64,000 nucleotides of DNA from assembly GCF_943737005.1 (NCBI RefSeq), contig NZ_CALSFU010000017.1, positions 1-64,000 on the forward strand. The letters run 5' to 3'. Made by a program: the position numbers and the translations under genes. The DNA is from Achromobacter sp. Marseille-Q4962. GTDB taxonomy: Bacteria; Pseudomonadota; Gammaproteobacteria; Burkholderiales; Burkholderiaceae_B. The notes beneath the pieces are model-generated. The model searched no databases. It was not told the origin of the DNA and saw only the letters and a list, made by a program, of their open reading frames with translations. Of this stretch, positions 8,471 to 16,869 are shown piece by piece; the first letter of the stretch is position 1; each line of letters begins with the position of its first letter.

Positions 8471-9351
8471 GCCAGCAAGCGGCGCCATGCCGGCAGGCTG
8501 CCCCTGTCGTCCATCTCGCCCAGCCAGCCGCGTCCGCACCTTGCGAAGGCCTGGTGCACGTCGGCAATGGCGGTAGCCAGGCCGGAATCCTGCCCCAGTT
8601 CCTCCAGCATGGCCGCGGCCTCGCGCATTTCCTCCGACCGCCTCTGTCCGTGCTCTGCCACGCGGCCGATCAGGTAAGCCTCATACCCCTTGTCCCAGCC
8701 CACGCCGGGAAAGCTGGCCGCCAGGGAAGCCAGCACGCGACGATCCACGCCGAAATGCAGCGCCGCCTGCATGGATTGCACACACAGGGCCTCGGTGCCC
8801 TTGATCATGATGCTGCGGCAGAGCTTGATGGCCGACGCCAGCCCGACCTCATCGGCGACAGCCTCGGTGCGCATCCCCATGGCATTGAGCGCTGGCGACA
8901 GCTCGCGAGCGCTCCGGCCACCCAACAACATGGGCACTCGCACCCCCTGCGGCGGCACCGGCGCCATGACGGCGGATTCGACATAGTCCGCCCCCGCCGC
9001 CTCGATATGCGCGCAATTGTCCTGCTTTGCCTTCGGCGACACCGAGTTCAGGTCGATGAATGTCTGGCCTGTTTCCAGATGCGCGGCAGCGTCGCGCGCC
9101 ACGATGCCGGCCTGGCTGGCCGTGACTGCGGAAAATACCCATTGCGGGCCCCTCAGGCAGTCGGCCAGGCTCCCCGCCACACGGGCGCCCGCGCGCTCGG
9201 CCTTGTCCCGTATCAGGGCGGCAGCCGCCGGATCGTCCAGCTTGATGTCATAGACGGCAACGGCACAGCCGCGGGCGCCCAGCGCCTGCGCAAAGATCGG
9301 GCCGACTTCTCCAAAACCGATGACGGCCACGGACGGAATGTTTTCTTGCAT
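8467..9351 (-). CDS. NAD(P)-binding dehydrogenase with DUF1932 C-terminal domain
   Basis: A 294-residue protein of the 6-phosphogluconate/3-hydroxyisobutyrate dehydrogenase-like group. The Rossmann signature SVAVIGFGEVGPIFAQAL is at residues 6-23, and FIDLNSVSPKAK, near 95, is the substrate-loop motif. The C-terminal half matches DUF1932. The catalytic-lysine region reads ASAIKLCRSIMIKG, with the lysine of the family's usual K-x-x-x-N replaced by K-L-C-R-S, so the Asn is not obvious. It is the last gene of the presumed aromatic lower-pathway operon, 25 nt after the DAACS transporter. Its role is unknown; it could oxidise or reduce a pathway carboxylic-acid intermediate. Confidence 0.8.
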   Translation of the reverse strand: MQENIPSVAVIGFGEVGPIFAQALGARGCAVAVYDIKLDDPAAAALIRDKAERAGARVAGSLADCLRGPQWVFSAVTASQAGIVARDAAAHLETGQTFIDLNSVSPKAKQDNCAHIEAAGADYVESAVMAPVPPQGVRVPMLLGGRSARELSPALNAMGMRTEAVADEVGLASAIKLCRSIMIKGTEALCVQSMQAALHFGVDRRVLASLAASFPGVGWDKGYEAYLIGRVAEHGQRRSEEMREAAAMLEELGQDSGLATAIADVHQAFARCGRGWLGEMDDRGSLPAWRRLLA

Positions 9352-9376
9352 GAGTCGCTCCAAAGAAATGCGGTGC

Positions 9377-10666
9377 TCAAGACGAGCTTGCCTTGAGCGT
9401 CGCGCGCGAACCTGAATCGTCGCGGCGCGCGCAGGCGTTGAATTTCTGGCGGTCGAACAGGCCTTCCCACTTGGCAAGCACCATCACCGCTACGCTATTG
9501 CCTATCACATTGGTGGTGGAAGTCGCGATGGCAAGGATCCGGTCGATTCCGAACAGCAAACCCACGCCGGACAAAGGCAACGCCCGGGTGGACTGCAGCG
9601 TGGCCGTCAGCTTGACCAGGGCGCCTCCAGCCGCGCCCGCGCCACCCTTGGATGTCACCAGCATCACGGCGAGCAAGGCCAATGCCTGCGACCAGGGCAA
9701 GGGCGTGTCGGTTGCCTGGGCGATGAAACCAATGCCGCAGGCCATGTACAGAGAGGCGCCGTCGATGTTGAAGCTATAGCCCGCCGGCAAGACGAAACCC
9801 ACCACCGCTTCATCGCACCCGGCCTGGCCGAGTTTGCTGACCAGCCGGGGAAAGGCGGCTTCGCTGGCCGCCGTGCCCATGGCGAGCACGGCCTCGTCGC
9901 GGATCACATACAGGATCCGGAAGATGGAAAGACCGGCGCTGGCGGCGACGAGGCCCAGAACGACGAATACGAAGAACAGCGCCGCGGCGTAATAGGTCAG
10001 GATGTAGCGCAGCAGGTAGATCAGGGTGTTTCCGCCATGGCTGCCCACGGCCGCCGCCATGGCGCCGAAGGCGCCCAGCGGGGACAGACGCATGATGAAG
10101 CCCAGCATCTTGAACACCAGCGTCTGCGCCTCGTCCAGCAGCTTGAACGCCACCCAGTCGGGTCTGGCCGCCACGGCAAGAGCGCCGCCGGCCAGCAAGG
10201 ACACGAAGAGCACCGGCAGAATGTCGCCGGTCACGAAGGCCAAGACCAGCGTGCGCGGAATGATGGACAGCAAGAAATGCGTCAGCGAAAAGTCCGCCGC
10301 GCCGGCCTCGATCACCTTGTCGACCCCGTGGCCGGCCTCGGCCAGGACAGACGCATGCAGACCGTCGCCCGGTCTGAGCCAGCTCACAATGCCGTAACCC
10401 ACGACCATGGCGATGGTGCTGACGACCTCGAAATATAAGAACGTTTTCAGGCCCAACCTGCCGAGCTTGCGAAAGTCCTTGATATGGCCGATGCCATGCA
10501 CCACTGTACAAAAGATGATGGGTCCCAGCATCAGCTTCAGCAGCGCGATAAAACCCTCGCCCAGCGGTTTCATCGCCCTGGCGTGCTGCGGATCGACCAG
10601 ACCGAAAACAATTGCCAGCGCGATCGCCGCCAATACCTGCACATAAAGTTTCTTGAACGCTTTCAA
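9377..10666 (-). CDS. DAACS-family carboxylate:cation symporter (DctA-like)
   Basis: A 429-residue inner-membrane transporter of the dicarboxylate/amino acid:cation symporter family. Visible motifs are GTAASEAAFPRL (HP1), GYSFNIDGASLYM (TM7) and TSKGGAGAAGGALVKL (HP2). TM8 reads DRILAIATSTTNVIGN. Aligned to archaeal GltPh, residues 379 and 382 correspond to D394 and R397 but are Ala and Thr. DctA keeps the arginine. This suggests a substrate other than C4-dicarboxylates. It lies in the operon with a Bug receptor and 4-oxalomesaconate enzymes, so a larger carboxylated intermediate such as PDC is a reasonable guess. There are 51 nt between it and the receptor gene. Confidence 0.85.
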   Translation of the reverse strand: MKAFKKLYVQVLAAIALAIVFGLVDPQHARAMKPLGEGFIALLKLMLGPIIFCTVVHGIGHIKDFRKLGRLGLKTFLYFEVVSTIAMVVGYGIVSWLRPGDGLHASVLAEAGHGVDKVIEAGAADFSLTHFLLSIIPRTLVLAFVTGDILPVLFVSLLAGGALAVAARPDWVAFKLLDEAQTLVFKMLGFIMRLSPLGAFGAMAAAVGSHGGNTLIYLLRYILTYYAAALFFVFVVLGLVAASAGLSIFRILYVIRDEAVLAMGTAASEAAFPRLVSKLGQAGCDEAVVGFVLPAGYSFNIDGASLYMACGIGFIAQATDTPLPWSQALALLAVMLVTSKGGAGAAGGALVKLTATLQSTRALPLSGVGLLFGIDRILAIATSTTNVIGNSVAVMVLAKWEGLFDRQKFNACARRDDSGSRATLKASSS

Positions 10667-10717
10667 GCAATGCTCCCCGGTCGGCCTCGGCCGACCTCCC
10701 GTCCGTATTCCGTCGAT

Positions 10718-11695
10718 CTATTCCGGCCGGATGCCGGCGCGCTGGGCGGCATCGCGGGAGCGGGCGTATTCCTCTCGGAGAAAAGCTGCAAACCCCGCGG
10801 AGGTTTCCTGCTGCGAGGAGGCGGCCTCCACGCCGAAGTCCCTGAGCTTGCCCTCGATCGCCGGATCGTGCGCGCCATCGGCCACGGCCCGCTGCAGCCG
10901 CGACAGGACATCGACCGGCGTGCGCGCCGGCGCCAGCAGGCCGGCATAGCTGGCCGCCGCCAGGTCTTTGTAGCCGGCTTCGGCCAGGGTTGGCAGTTCG
11001 GGCGCCAGGGCAAGCCGATGATCGGCCGCGATCGAGACGATGCGGACCTTGCCCGCTCTGTGCAAAGGCAGGGCCGTTGAAAACTCCGTGACCGTGGCCT
11101 CGATACTGCCGCCCATCAAGTCCGGAATCAGCGCTCCGCCGCCCCGGTAGGGCACATTGACCAATTTCGCGCCCGTCGCCGCGTTGATGCGCAGCAGGGT
11201 GAGGTGAGTGGCGCTGCCCACGCCCGAGGTTCCGGTATTGATGCTTCGCTTGCGCGACAGGGCCACCAGTTCCTCAAGGTTGCGCGCCTCAACCTGCGAA
11301 TTGACGACCAGGACATGCGGCACATAGCCCACCATGGCCACCGGCGCGAAGTCCTTGAGAGGGTCATACGGCATCTTGGCCTGGATGAAGGGATTCACCG
11401 TCAATGGCCCGTTGGAACCGACCAGCAGCGTGTACCCATCGACCGGCGCGCGCGCCACCATGTCGGCGCCTATGCTGCCGCCGGCCCCAGGCTTGTTCTC
11501 CACGACAGCCGGCACGCCGAGTCTGGGACCGATGGCCGCGGCAATGATGCGCCCCACCGCATCGATGTTGCCGCCCGCCGCAAATGGAACGATCAGTCGC
11601 AAGGGCCGATCCGGATAAGCCGCCAGCACCCGCCCCGGCAAGGCCAGCGAGCCCAGCGCCAGGCCGCCGCTGCGTAAGAAGTCGCGTCGCTTCAT
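10718..11695 (-). CDS. Bug-family (TctC-like) periplasmic receptor with a Tat-like signal
   Basis: A 325-residue solute receptor. The N-terminus MKRRDFLRSGGLALGSLALP is a twin-arginine type signal peptide, which is less common for this family than a Sec signal. The mature part shows the Bug hallmarks LIVPFAAGGNIDAVGR, VVENKPGAGGSIGADMVAR, VPYRGGGALIPDLMGG and LPTLAEAGYKDL. Bug proteins bind carboxylates or amides. No TctA/TctB membrane partner is nearby; the DAACS symporter lies directly downstream. A GGAG site precedes the ATG. It is co-directional with the CHA aldolase and 4-oxalomesaconate genes. Confidence 0.88.
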   Translation of the reverse strand: MKRRDFLRSGGLALGSLALPGRVLAAYPDRPLRLIVPFAAGGNIDAVGRIIAAAIGPRLGVPAVVENKPGAGGSIGADMVARAPVDGYTLLVGSNGPLTVNPFIQAKMPYDPLKDFAPVAMVGYVPHVLVVNSQVEARNLEELVALSRKRSINTGTSGVGSATHLTLLRINAATGAKLVNVPYRGGGALIPDLMGGSIEATVTEFSTALPLHRAGKVRIVSIAADHRLALAPELPTLAEAGYKDLAAASYAGLLAPARTPVDVLSRLQRAVADGAHDPAIEGKLRDFGVEAASSQQETSAGFAAFLREEYARSRDAAQRAGIRPE

Positions 11696-11732
11696 AGTCT
11701 CCTCCATATTGTTTTCGTTGCGCGAGACAGAC

Positions 11733-12428
11733 TCAGTCCAGATAGCGCAGTCCCGCGCGCGCGAGGGACTCGCGCATTCCGTAGATATCCAGTCCCAACT
11801 CGCCGGCGGCCAGGCGCTCGCGCTTGCGGGCCTCGTTGGCCAGCCGCTCATCGGCGCGGTCGGCGATCTGTCCGACCCGGACAGCCGGCACCACGACGAC
11901 GCCGTCCGCGTCAGCCAGCACCACATCGCCCGGCCGCACCAGGACGCCTGCGCACACCACCGGGATGTTGACCGACCCCAGCGTCGCCTTGACCGTTCCC
12001 TGGGCGCAAATGGCCTTGCTGAAAACGGGAAAACCCATTTCGCGCAACGCCAGCACGTCACGCGCCCCGCCGTCGATCACCAAGCCTTTCGCCCCGCGTG
12101 CACGGAAACTGGTGGCAAGCAGTTCGCCGAAGAAACCATCGCGGCAATCGCTGGTGCAGGCCGCCACCACCACATCGCCCGGCTGCAGTTGTTCGGCGGC
12201 CACATGCATCATCCAGTTGTCGCCCGGCTGCAGCAGCACGGTAACGGCCGTGCCGCACAACCGCGCCCCTTCGTACACGGGCCGGATGGCAGCGTCCAGC
12301 AGTCCTGCCCTGCCCATGGCCTCATGCACCGTGGCCACCCCATGGGCCGACAGGCGCTCGACCATTGCCGGGTCGGCTCTTTCGATCCGGCGTTTGACCA
12401 CTCCCACCGTATTCAACAGTTCTTCCAT
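11733..12428 (-). CDS. 4-carboxy-4-hydroxy-2-oxoadipate (CHA) aldolase, RraA/HMG-aldolase family
   Basis: A 231-residue class II aldolase of the HMG/CHA family (LigK, GalC, PmdF relatives). The core GELLATSFRARGAKG followed by LVIDGGARD carries the metal- and pyruvate-binding aspartate and arginine. These enzymes split CHA into pyruvate and oxaloacetate and also decarboxylate oxaloacetate. RraA regulators share the fold but are shorter (about 160 residues), and this length fits the aldolase. Its ATG directly abuts the stop of the 4-oxalomesaconate hydratase gene, which makes the product of that enzyme the expected substrate. Confidence 0.88.
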   Translation of the reverse strand: MEELLNTVGVVKRRIERADPAMVERLSAHGVATVHEAMGRAGLLDAAIRPVYEGARLCGTAVTVLLQPGDNWMMHVAAEQLQPGDVVVAACTSDCRDGFFGELLATSFRARGAKGLVIDGGARDVLALREMGFPVFSKAICAQGTVKATLGSVNIPVVCAGVLVRPGDVVLADADGVVVVPAVRVGQIADRADERLANEARKRERLAAGELGLDIYGMRESLARAGLRYLD

Positions 12429-13454
12429 TCAAAGCCCCTTGAGCGCCAGCGCCGCGTCCAGCCGCGGATACACGCGCCGCGCATTGCCTTCGTAAATCAT
12501 CTGCCGCTCATCCCGGCTCAGTCCGGCGGCCTCGATGTAGCGGCGCGTATCGTCGTAATGAAATCCGGTTTGCGGATCGATGCCCCGTACCGCGCCTATC
12601 ATCTCGCTGGCGAACAAGACGTTCTTCACCGGGATGACGCGGGCCAGAAGATCGATACCAGGCTGGTGATAAACGCAAGTGTCGAAATACAAGTTGTCCA
12701 ACAGCCACGTTTCCAGCGGCGGCTTCTTCATTTCCTGCGCCAGGCCGCGGAATCGGCCCCAGTGATAAGGCACGGCTCCTCCGCCGTGCGGAATGACGAA
12801 CCTGAGATCCGGGAAATCCTTGAACAGATCCGAACCGAGACATTGCATGAAGGCCGTCGTGTCCGCGTTCAGATAGTGCGCGCCGGTTGTATGAAAGCAG
12901 GCATTGCAGCTAGTGCTGACGTGGATCATGGCCGGGATGCCGTACTCCACCATGCGCTCATACAGGGGATACCAGTAGCGATCGGAGAGCGGGGGCGAGG
13001 TCCAATGGCCGCCGGAGGGATCCGGATTGAGATTGAGCGCCACGAAACCGTATTCCTCGACGCAACGCCTGAGTTCGTCCAGGCTGGTTTCAATCGGGGC
13101 GCCGGGCGACTGCGGCAACATCGCCGCGCCGACGAAATGATCGGGAAACAGCGCGGCCACGCGGTAGCACAGCTCATTGCAGATAGCCGCCCAGGTCTGG
13201 CTGGTAGCCAAACTGCCGATGTGATGCGCCATGAAACTGGCGCGGGGAGAGAAAATGGTGAGGTCGCACCCTCGCTCGCGCATCAGGCGCAATTGATTCA
13301 TCTCTATGGATGCGCGAATCTCGTCATCGCGGATGCGCAGATCGCTGACGCGAGGCGCTGCCGACGGGTCCTTCAAGCCGGCGATCTGGCGTTTTCTCCA
13401 GTTCTCGAGCGCCTGGGGGGCCGTGGTGTAGTGGCCATGGCAATCGATGATCAA
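12429..13454 (-). CDS. ligJ: 4-oxalomesaconate hydratase (LigJ/amidohydrolase type)
   Basis: A 341-residue amidohydrolase-fold enzyme that matches LigJ of the protocatechuate 4,5-cleavage pathway. It starts with IIDCHGHYTTAPQALENWR, which carries the metal-binding HxH. Later come MIHVSTSCNACFHTTGAHY, FVIPHGGGAVPYHWGRFRGL and a C-terminal GNARRVYPRLD. LigJ adds water to 4-oxalomesaconate to give CHA, the substrate of the aldolase encoded next. The start is TTG, set by a GGAG seven bases upstream. It overlaps the tautomerase stop as TTGA, so the two are coupled. The related decarboxylase ACMSD shares the fold but not this N-terminal pattern. Confidence 0.88.
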   Translation of the reverse strand: MIIDCHGHYTTAPQALENWRKRQIAGLKDPSAAPRVSDLRIRDDEIRASIEMNQLRLMRERGCDLTIFSPRASFMAHHIGSLATSQTWAAICNELCYRVAALFPDHFVGAAMLPQSPGAPIETSLDELRRCVEEYGFVALNLNPDPSGGHWTSPPLSDRYWYPLYERMVEYGIPAMIHVSTSCNACFHTTGAHYLNADTTAFMQCLGSDLFKDFPDLRFVIPHGGGAVPYHWGRFRGLAQEMKKPPLETWLLDNLYFDTCVYHQPGIDLLARVIPVKNVLFASEMIGAVRGIDPQTGFHYDDTRRYIEAAGLSRDERQMIYEGNARRVYPRLDAALALKGL

Positions 13455-14572
13455 ATTGATTCTCCAGAAACGGCGCGCGGCGCGTAGGCCACGCCGCGCA
13501 TCAACAGGCGCGCCGTGCGAAGCAGCGCGGCGCGAACCACCTTGCCCGATGCGTCCAGGTCGAGCTCGACGCTGAACTCCCCCGAAGGGTGTTCCACCGA
13601 TATGCGCTGCCTCGTGCCGCCGGGCGGGCACGCCAGGCCCTGGACCACGGAGCCCGGCAACACGCAGGCCGTGGCCACGGTCACCGCCGCCAAGACCCCT
13701 ATGGCGTCGTGGCAGACATGAGGAATGAAGCATCGCGTGGATACGCTGCCGCCACGAACCGGCGGCGAAAGCAGGCACATCTTGGGATAGGGCTTGCGGC
13801 GCACGTCGCCCAGGCCCATCAACTCGCCGGCATGCAGGCGCAAAGCTTCCAGGCGCGTCTTGAGTTCCTCGTCGGCGTTGAGTTGCGCCACGCTTTCGTC
13901 GCCGCGGCGCCCGAGATCGGCAGCGCGCATCAGAACCATGGGCATGCCATTGTCTATGCAGGTGACGTCGATATCGGGCATCCCGGCTGGATGCAGGCGG
14001 TCCAGGACATTGCCGGTGGGCAGCAGGCTCCTGCATACCGAACCCGCCGCGTCCAGAAAACTGATGGCAATGGGCGCCGCCGTTCCCGGCACGCCGTCGA
14101 TGCGCGCCGAGCCGTGATAGCACAGGCGGCCTCCCGGCGTCTGCACCTCGATGTCGCACAGCATGCCGGTATTGAGGGTCAGCACGCGATAGCTGCTCAC
14201 CTGGCCTCGCGGCGCCACCATGCCCGTCTCCAGAGCGAAAGGCACGACGGCGGCCAGCATATTGCCGCAGTTGGGCGTGGTATCGACCTTTGCCTCATCG
14301 ACCGCCACCTGGGCGAACAGGAACTCCAGGTCCACGCCCGGCTCGCGGCCCGGCCCCACGATGCCGGCCTTGCTCGTCAAGGGATGGGCTCCGCCCAGCC
14401 CGTCGATCTGGCGCGCATCCGGCGACCCCATGACCGCCAGTAACAGGGCGTCCCGGCTGGCACGGTCAGCGGGCAGGTCCTGGGCCCTGAAGAAGGGCCC
14501 GCGGGACGTCCCGCCCCGCATGAACAGGCAGGGCACCGCGTGCTGCATTTGGTTTGTTTCAGATGTCTCCAT
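13451..14572 (-). CDS. galD: 4-oxalomesaconate tautomerase (GalD, PrpF family)
   Basis: A 373-residue PrpF/diaminopimelate-epimerase-fold isomerase. Matches to Pseudomonas putida GalD run along the whole protein: PCLFMRGGTSRGPFF, MGSPDARQIDGLGGAHPLTS, TPNCGNMLAAVVPFALE, LPTGN, DVTCIDNGMPMVL, and VEHPSGEFSVE near the end. GalD converts the keto and enol tautomers of 4-oxalomesaconate so that the hydratase can act. The start is uncertain: the ATG used here gives METSETNQ, while an ATG eight codons later (14548) aligns best with GalD. Neither has a well-spaced ribosome site. It is divergent from the LysR gene. Confidence 0.87.
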   Translation of the reverse strand: METSETNQMQHAVPCLFMRGGTSRGPFFRAQDLPADRASRDALLLAVMGSPDARQIDGLGGAHPLTSKAGIVGPGREPGVDLEFLFAQVAVDEAKVDTTPNCGNMLAAVVPFALETGMVAPRGQVSSYRVLTLNTGMLCDIEVQTPGGRLCYHGSARIDGVPGTAAPIAISFLDAAGSVCRSLLPTGNVLDRLHPAGMPDIDVTCIDNGMPMVLMRAADLGRRGDESVAQLNADEELKTRLEALRLHAGELMGLGDVRRKPYPKMCLLSPPVRGGSVSTRCFIPHVCHDAIGVLAAVTVATACVLPGSVVQGLACPPGGTRQRISVEHPSGEFSVELDLDASGKVVRAALLRTARLLMRGVAYAPRAVSGESI

Positions 14573-14618
14573 TCCCAGCCATCCAGCAGTATGTTTTTTG
14601 CGAAAGTATGGGCTTTCC

Positions 14619-14637
14619 GGCAATTGGCCGGGTTGCC
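14619..14637. promoter_or_regulatory. Candidate LysR operator between galD and the LysR gene
   Basis: GGCAA and TTGCC form a 5-bp dyad separated by nine bases in the 118-nt divergent region. LysR regulators often bind T-N11-A dyads in such regions. The match is short and the assignment is inference from position. Confidence 0.3.
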
Positions 14638-14690
14638 TTGTGCCTGAATGACCGTTCTAATATTTTTATGAGCCCTGATTCTCCGTCGAT

Positions 14691-15905
14691 ATGGAACCTC
14701 GCGATCGCCCGCCCCTGAGCCTGCGCCACCTCCATGTCTTCAATGTCGTGGCCGCCGCCGGCGGCGTGCGACGCGGAGCCGAGGCGCTGTATCGCGCCTC
14801 TTCCGCCGTCACCCGCGCCATCAACCGGCTGGAGGCGGCCTTGGGCGTCGCCCTGTTCGAGCGCAAGGGCACTGGCATGCTCCTGACGGCCGCCGGCGAA
14901 ACGGTGCGCGTGCGCACCGAACGCATCCAGACGGAGCTCGCGGCCGTACTTGACGAAGCGCGGCAACGCGGCGGCCGGACAGGCAATCCGGGCGTTCTGT
15001 ATCACACGGGACGGCTGACCAATGCCGCTCTGCTGGCCGACGTGCATCACATGTCCACGGTCGCCCACCAGCAGGGCTTGACCCAACCCGCCGTCAGTGC
15101 GGCGATTTCGCGGCTGGAGCAATGCCTGGCGCAGCCGATTTTCCAGCGCACGCCGCGCGGCATGATCCCCACGCCGGCCGGCGAACGCTGGGTAATGCGC
15201 TTCAAGCGCGTCCTGGCCGAACTGCGCAATATCGAGGCCGATGTCGCCGCCCTGAATGGCGCCATCGAGGGCGTGGTGACCGTCGGCGCCCTGCCCCTGA
15301 TACGCACGCTGGTGCTGCCGCGCGCGATCGCCGAGGTGCTGGCCCGCCATCCTCGCCTGCGCATACGGACGCTGGAGAGTCCGTATGGGGATCTTTGCGC
15401 GGGGCTATTGAGCGCGGAGGTGGATTTCATTCTCGGCGCGCTTCGTCCGCTGCATGACAAGTCGCTCAGCACCGAAGTCCTGCTGCATGAAGACATCGTC
15501 CTGCTGGCCCGCACCGGCCATCCCCTCGCCGCACGGCGCGATATCGGCTTTGACGACCTGCGCGCCTATCCCTGGGTTCTGTCGCGCGCCTCCTCGCCGC
15601 TGCGCTATCAATTGAACGATTTCTTCCGCGCCTACGGCCAGCCCCTGCTCGAGCCATCGGTCGAAACGGCCGACCTGGCCACGCTGCGCGGACTGTTGCT
15701 GCACTCCAATATGTTGACGGCTCTGTCGCGCCATCAGATGCACTATGAAGTCGCCAGCGGGGGCCTGCAGGCGCTCGATTTCCCTCTGGACGGCATGCAG
15801 CGCGAGATTGGCGTCACGGTGCGTGCGGGCGCTCGGCTGTCGCCAGGCGCCCACGCCCTGCTCCAGGAAGTGCGGGCTCAGGCCCTGCTGGCCGTCCCCG
15901 CATAA
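14691..15905 (+). CDS. LysR-type regulator with two tandem HTH domains
   Basis: At 404 residues it is about 100 longer than a normal LysR protein. Residues 10-69 form a complete LysR HTH (VRRGAEALYRASSAVTRAIN, then LFERKGTGMLLTAAGE). A second complete copy lies at about 108-166 (HHMSTVAHQQGLTQPAVSAA, then IFQRTPRGMIPTPAGE). Both have the helix pair and the wing ending in T-x-A-G-E. The effector-binding fold then runs from about 192 to 400. The reading frame is unbroken, so this is not two overlapping genes. It is divergent from galD and upstream of the PDC lactonase, so it probably controls the pathway. Whether one or both HTHs bind DNA is unknown. Confidence 0.88.
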   Translation: MEPRDRPPLSLRHLHVFNVVAAAGGVRRGAEALYRASSAVTRAINRLEAALGVALFERKGTGMLLTAAGETVRVRTERIQTELAAVLDEARQRGGRTGNPGVLYHTGRLTNAALLADVHHMSTVAHQQGLTQPAVSAAISRLEQCLAQPIFQRTPRGMIPTPAGERWVMRFKRVLAELRNIEADVAALNGAIEGVVTVGALPLIRTLVLPRAIAEVLARHPRLRIRTLESPYGDLCAGLLSAEVDFILGALRPLHDKSLSTEVLLHEDIVLLARTGHPLAARRDIGFDDLRAYPWVLSRASSPLRYQLNDFFRAYGQPLLEPSVETADLATLRGLLLHSNMLTALSRHQMHYEVASGGLQALDFPLDGMQREIGVTVRAGARLSPGAHALLQEVRAQALLAVPA

Positions 15906-15996
15906 ACGGATTCGATCGCCCCGGCTCCTCAAACGCAACCCCGTCCTGCCGCGGCGCCGGCATACTCGACGCACGTCCCCCGAGAGGAGATCTTTC

Positions 15997-16869
15997 ATGA
16001 AGCGCGTTCCGCCACCCCATCCCGCGCCGCATGCGCCCGCCTTCGCCCTGCCGCCGGGCAGTTGCGATGCCCACGTCCACGTCTACGGACCCGCGGCGCG
16101 CTTTCCCTATGCCCCCGAACGGCGCTATGACCCGCCAGATGCGCCCATCGAAACATTGCAGCGACTGCACCGTCATCTGGGCGTGGACCGGGCAGTGCTG
16201 GTGCAGGCTACCGTCCATGGCACCGACAACCGCGCCATGCTCGATGCCATCAGCCGCGATCCCTCGCGCTACCGCGGCGTGGCCCTGGCCGCCGATGACG
16301 CGGACAGCAAGGAACTCGAAGCGCTGCATGCGGGGGGAGTTCGAGGCCTGCGCTACAACTTCATGCCCCACCTGGGCCCTTCTGCGGACCTGGATGCGGT
16401 GATGCGCATGGCGCATCGCATCGCCGGTCTGGGCTGGCATGTGCAACTGCATGCCCATGCGGAAGACCTGGCATCCATGCAAGACTTTCTGCATGCGCTG
16501 CCCGTGCCATTCGTCATCGACCACATGGGCCGCGTCATGGCGGAGCGCGGCCTGGGTCAACCTGCGCTGGCCAGCTTGTTGCGCGTGCTGGAACATCCGC
16601 GCGCCTGGATCAAACTCAGCGGTCCGGAAAGGCTGTCGGCCGCCCTGTCCCGAAGCACGCCGCCCTATGCCGACGTTGTTCCCATTGCGCGCCGCATCCT
16701 CGACGTGGCGGGCGACCGCGCCGTATGGGGACTGGACTGGCCACATCCCAATGTGCGCGAAGTTCCCGACGACGGCGACCTGATCGACATCCTGCCGTCC
16801 TACGGCGATGCGGAGACGCTGCGCCGACTGCTGGTGGAAAATCCCGCGCGCCTGTATTTCGGCCCGTAA
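15997..16869 (+). CDS. ligI: 2-pyrone-4,6-dicarboxylate (PDC) lactonase, LigI type
   Basis: A 290-residue amidohydrolase-superfamily lactonase that resembles LigI of Sphingobium. Shared features are the N-terminal CDAHVHVYGP (HxH), the VQATVHGTDNRAMLDAI strand, GVRGLRYNFMPHL, VPFVIDHMGR, and the strand-8 aspartate in WGLDWPHPNVREVPDDGDL. LigI opens PDC to 4-oxalomesaconate, feeding the tautomerase, hydratase and aldolase encoded on the other strand. GAGAGGAGATC is a strong ribosome site. It follows the LysR gene by 91 nt on the same strand. LigI works without a bound metal, which the missing usual Lys/His ligands would fit, though I cannot check every position. Confidence 0.88.
   Translation: MKRVPPPHPAPHAPAFALPPGSCDAHVHVYGPAARFPYAPERRYDPPDAPIETLQRLHRHLGVDRAVLVQATVHGTDNRAMLDAISRDPSRYRGVALAADDADSKELEALHAGGVRGLRYNFMPHLGPSADLDAVMRMAHRIAGLGWHVQLHAHAEDLASMQDFLHALPVPFVIDHMGRVMAERGLGQPALASLLRVLEHPRAWIKLSGPERLSAALSRSTPPYADVVPIARRILDVAGDRAVWGLDWPHPNVREVPDDGDLIDILPSYGDAETLRRLLVENPARLYFGP

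Noticed and set aside
11733..12428. RraA ribonuclease regulator
   Set aside because: Length (231 residues) and the adjacent 4-oxalomesaconate genes favour the CHA aldolase branch.
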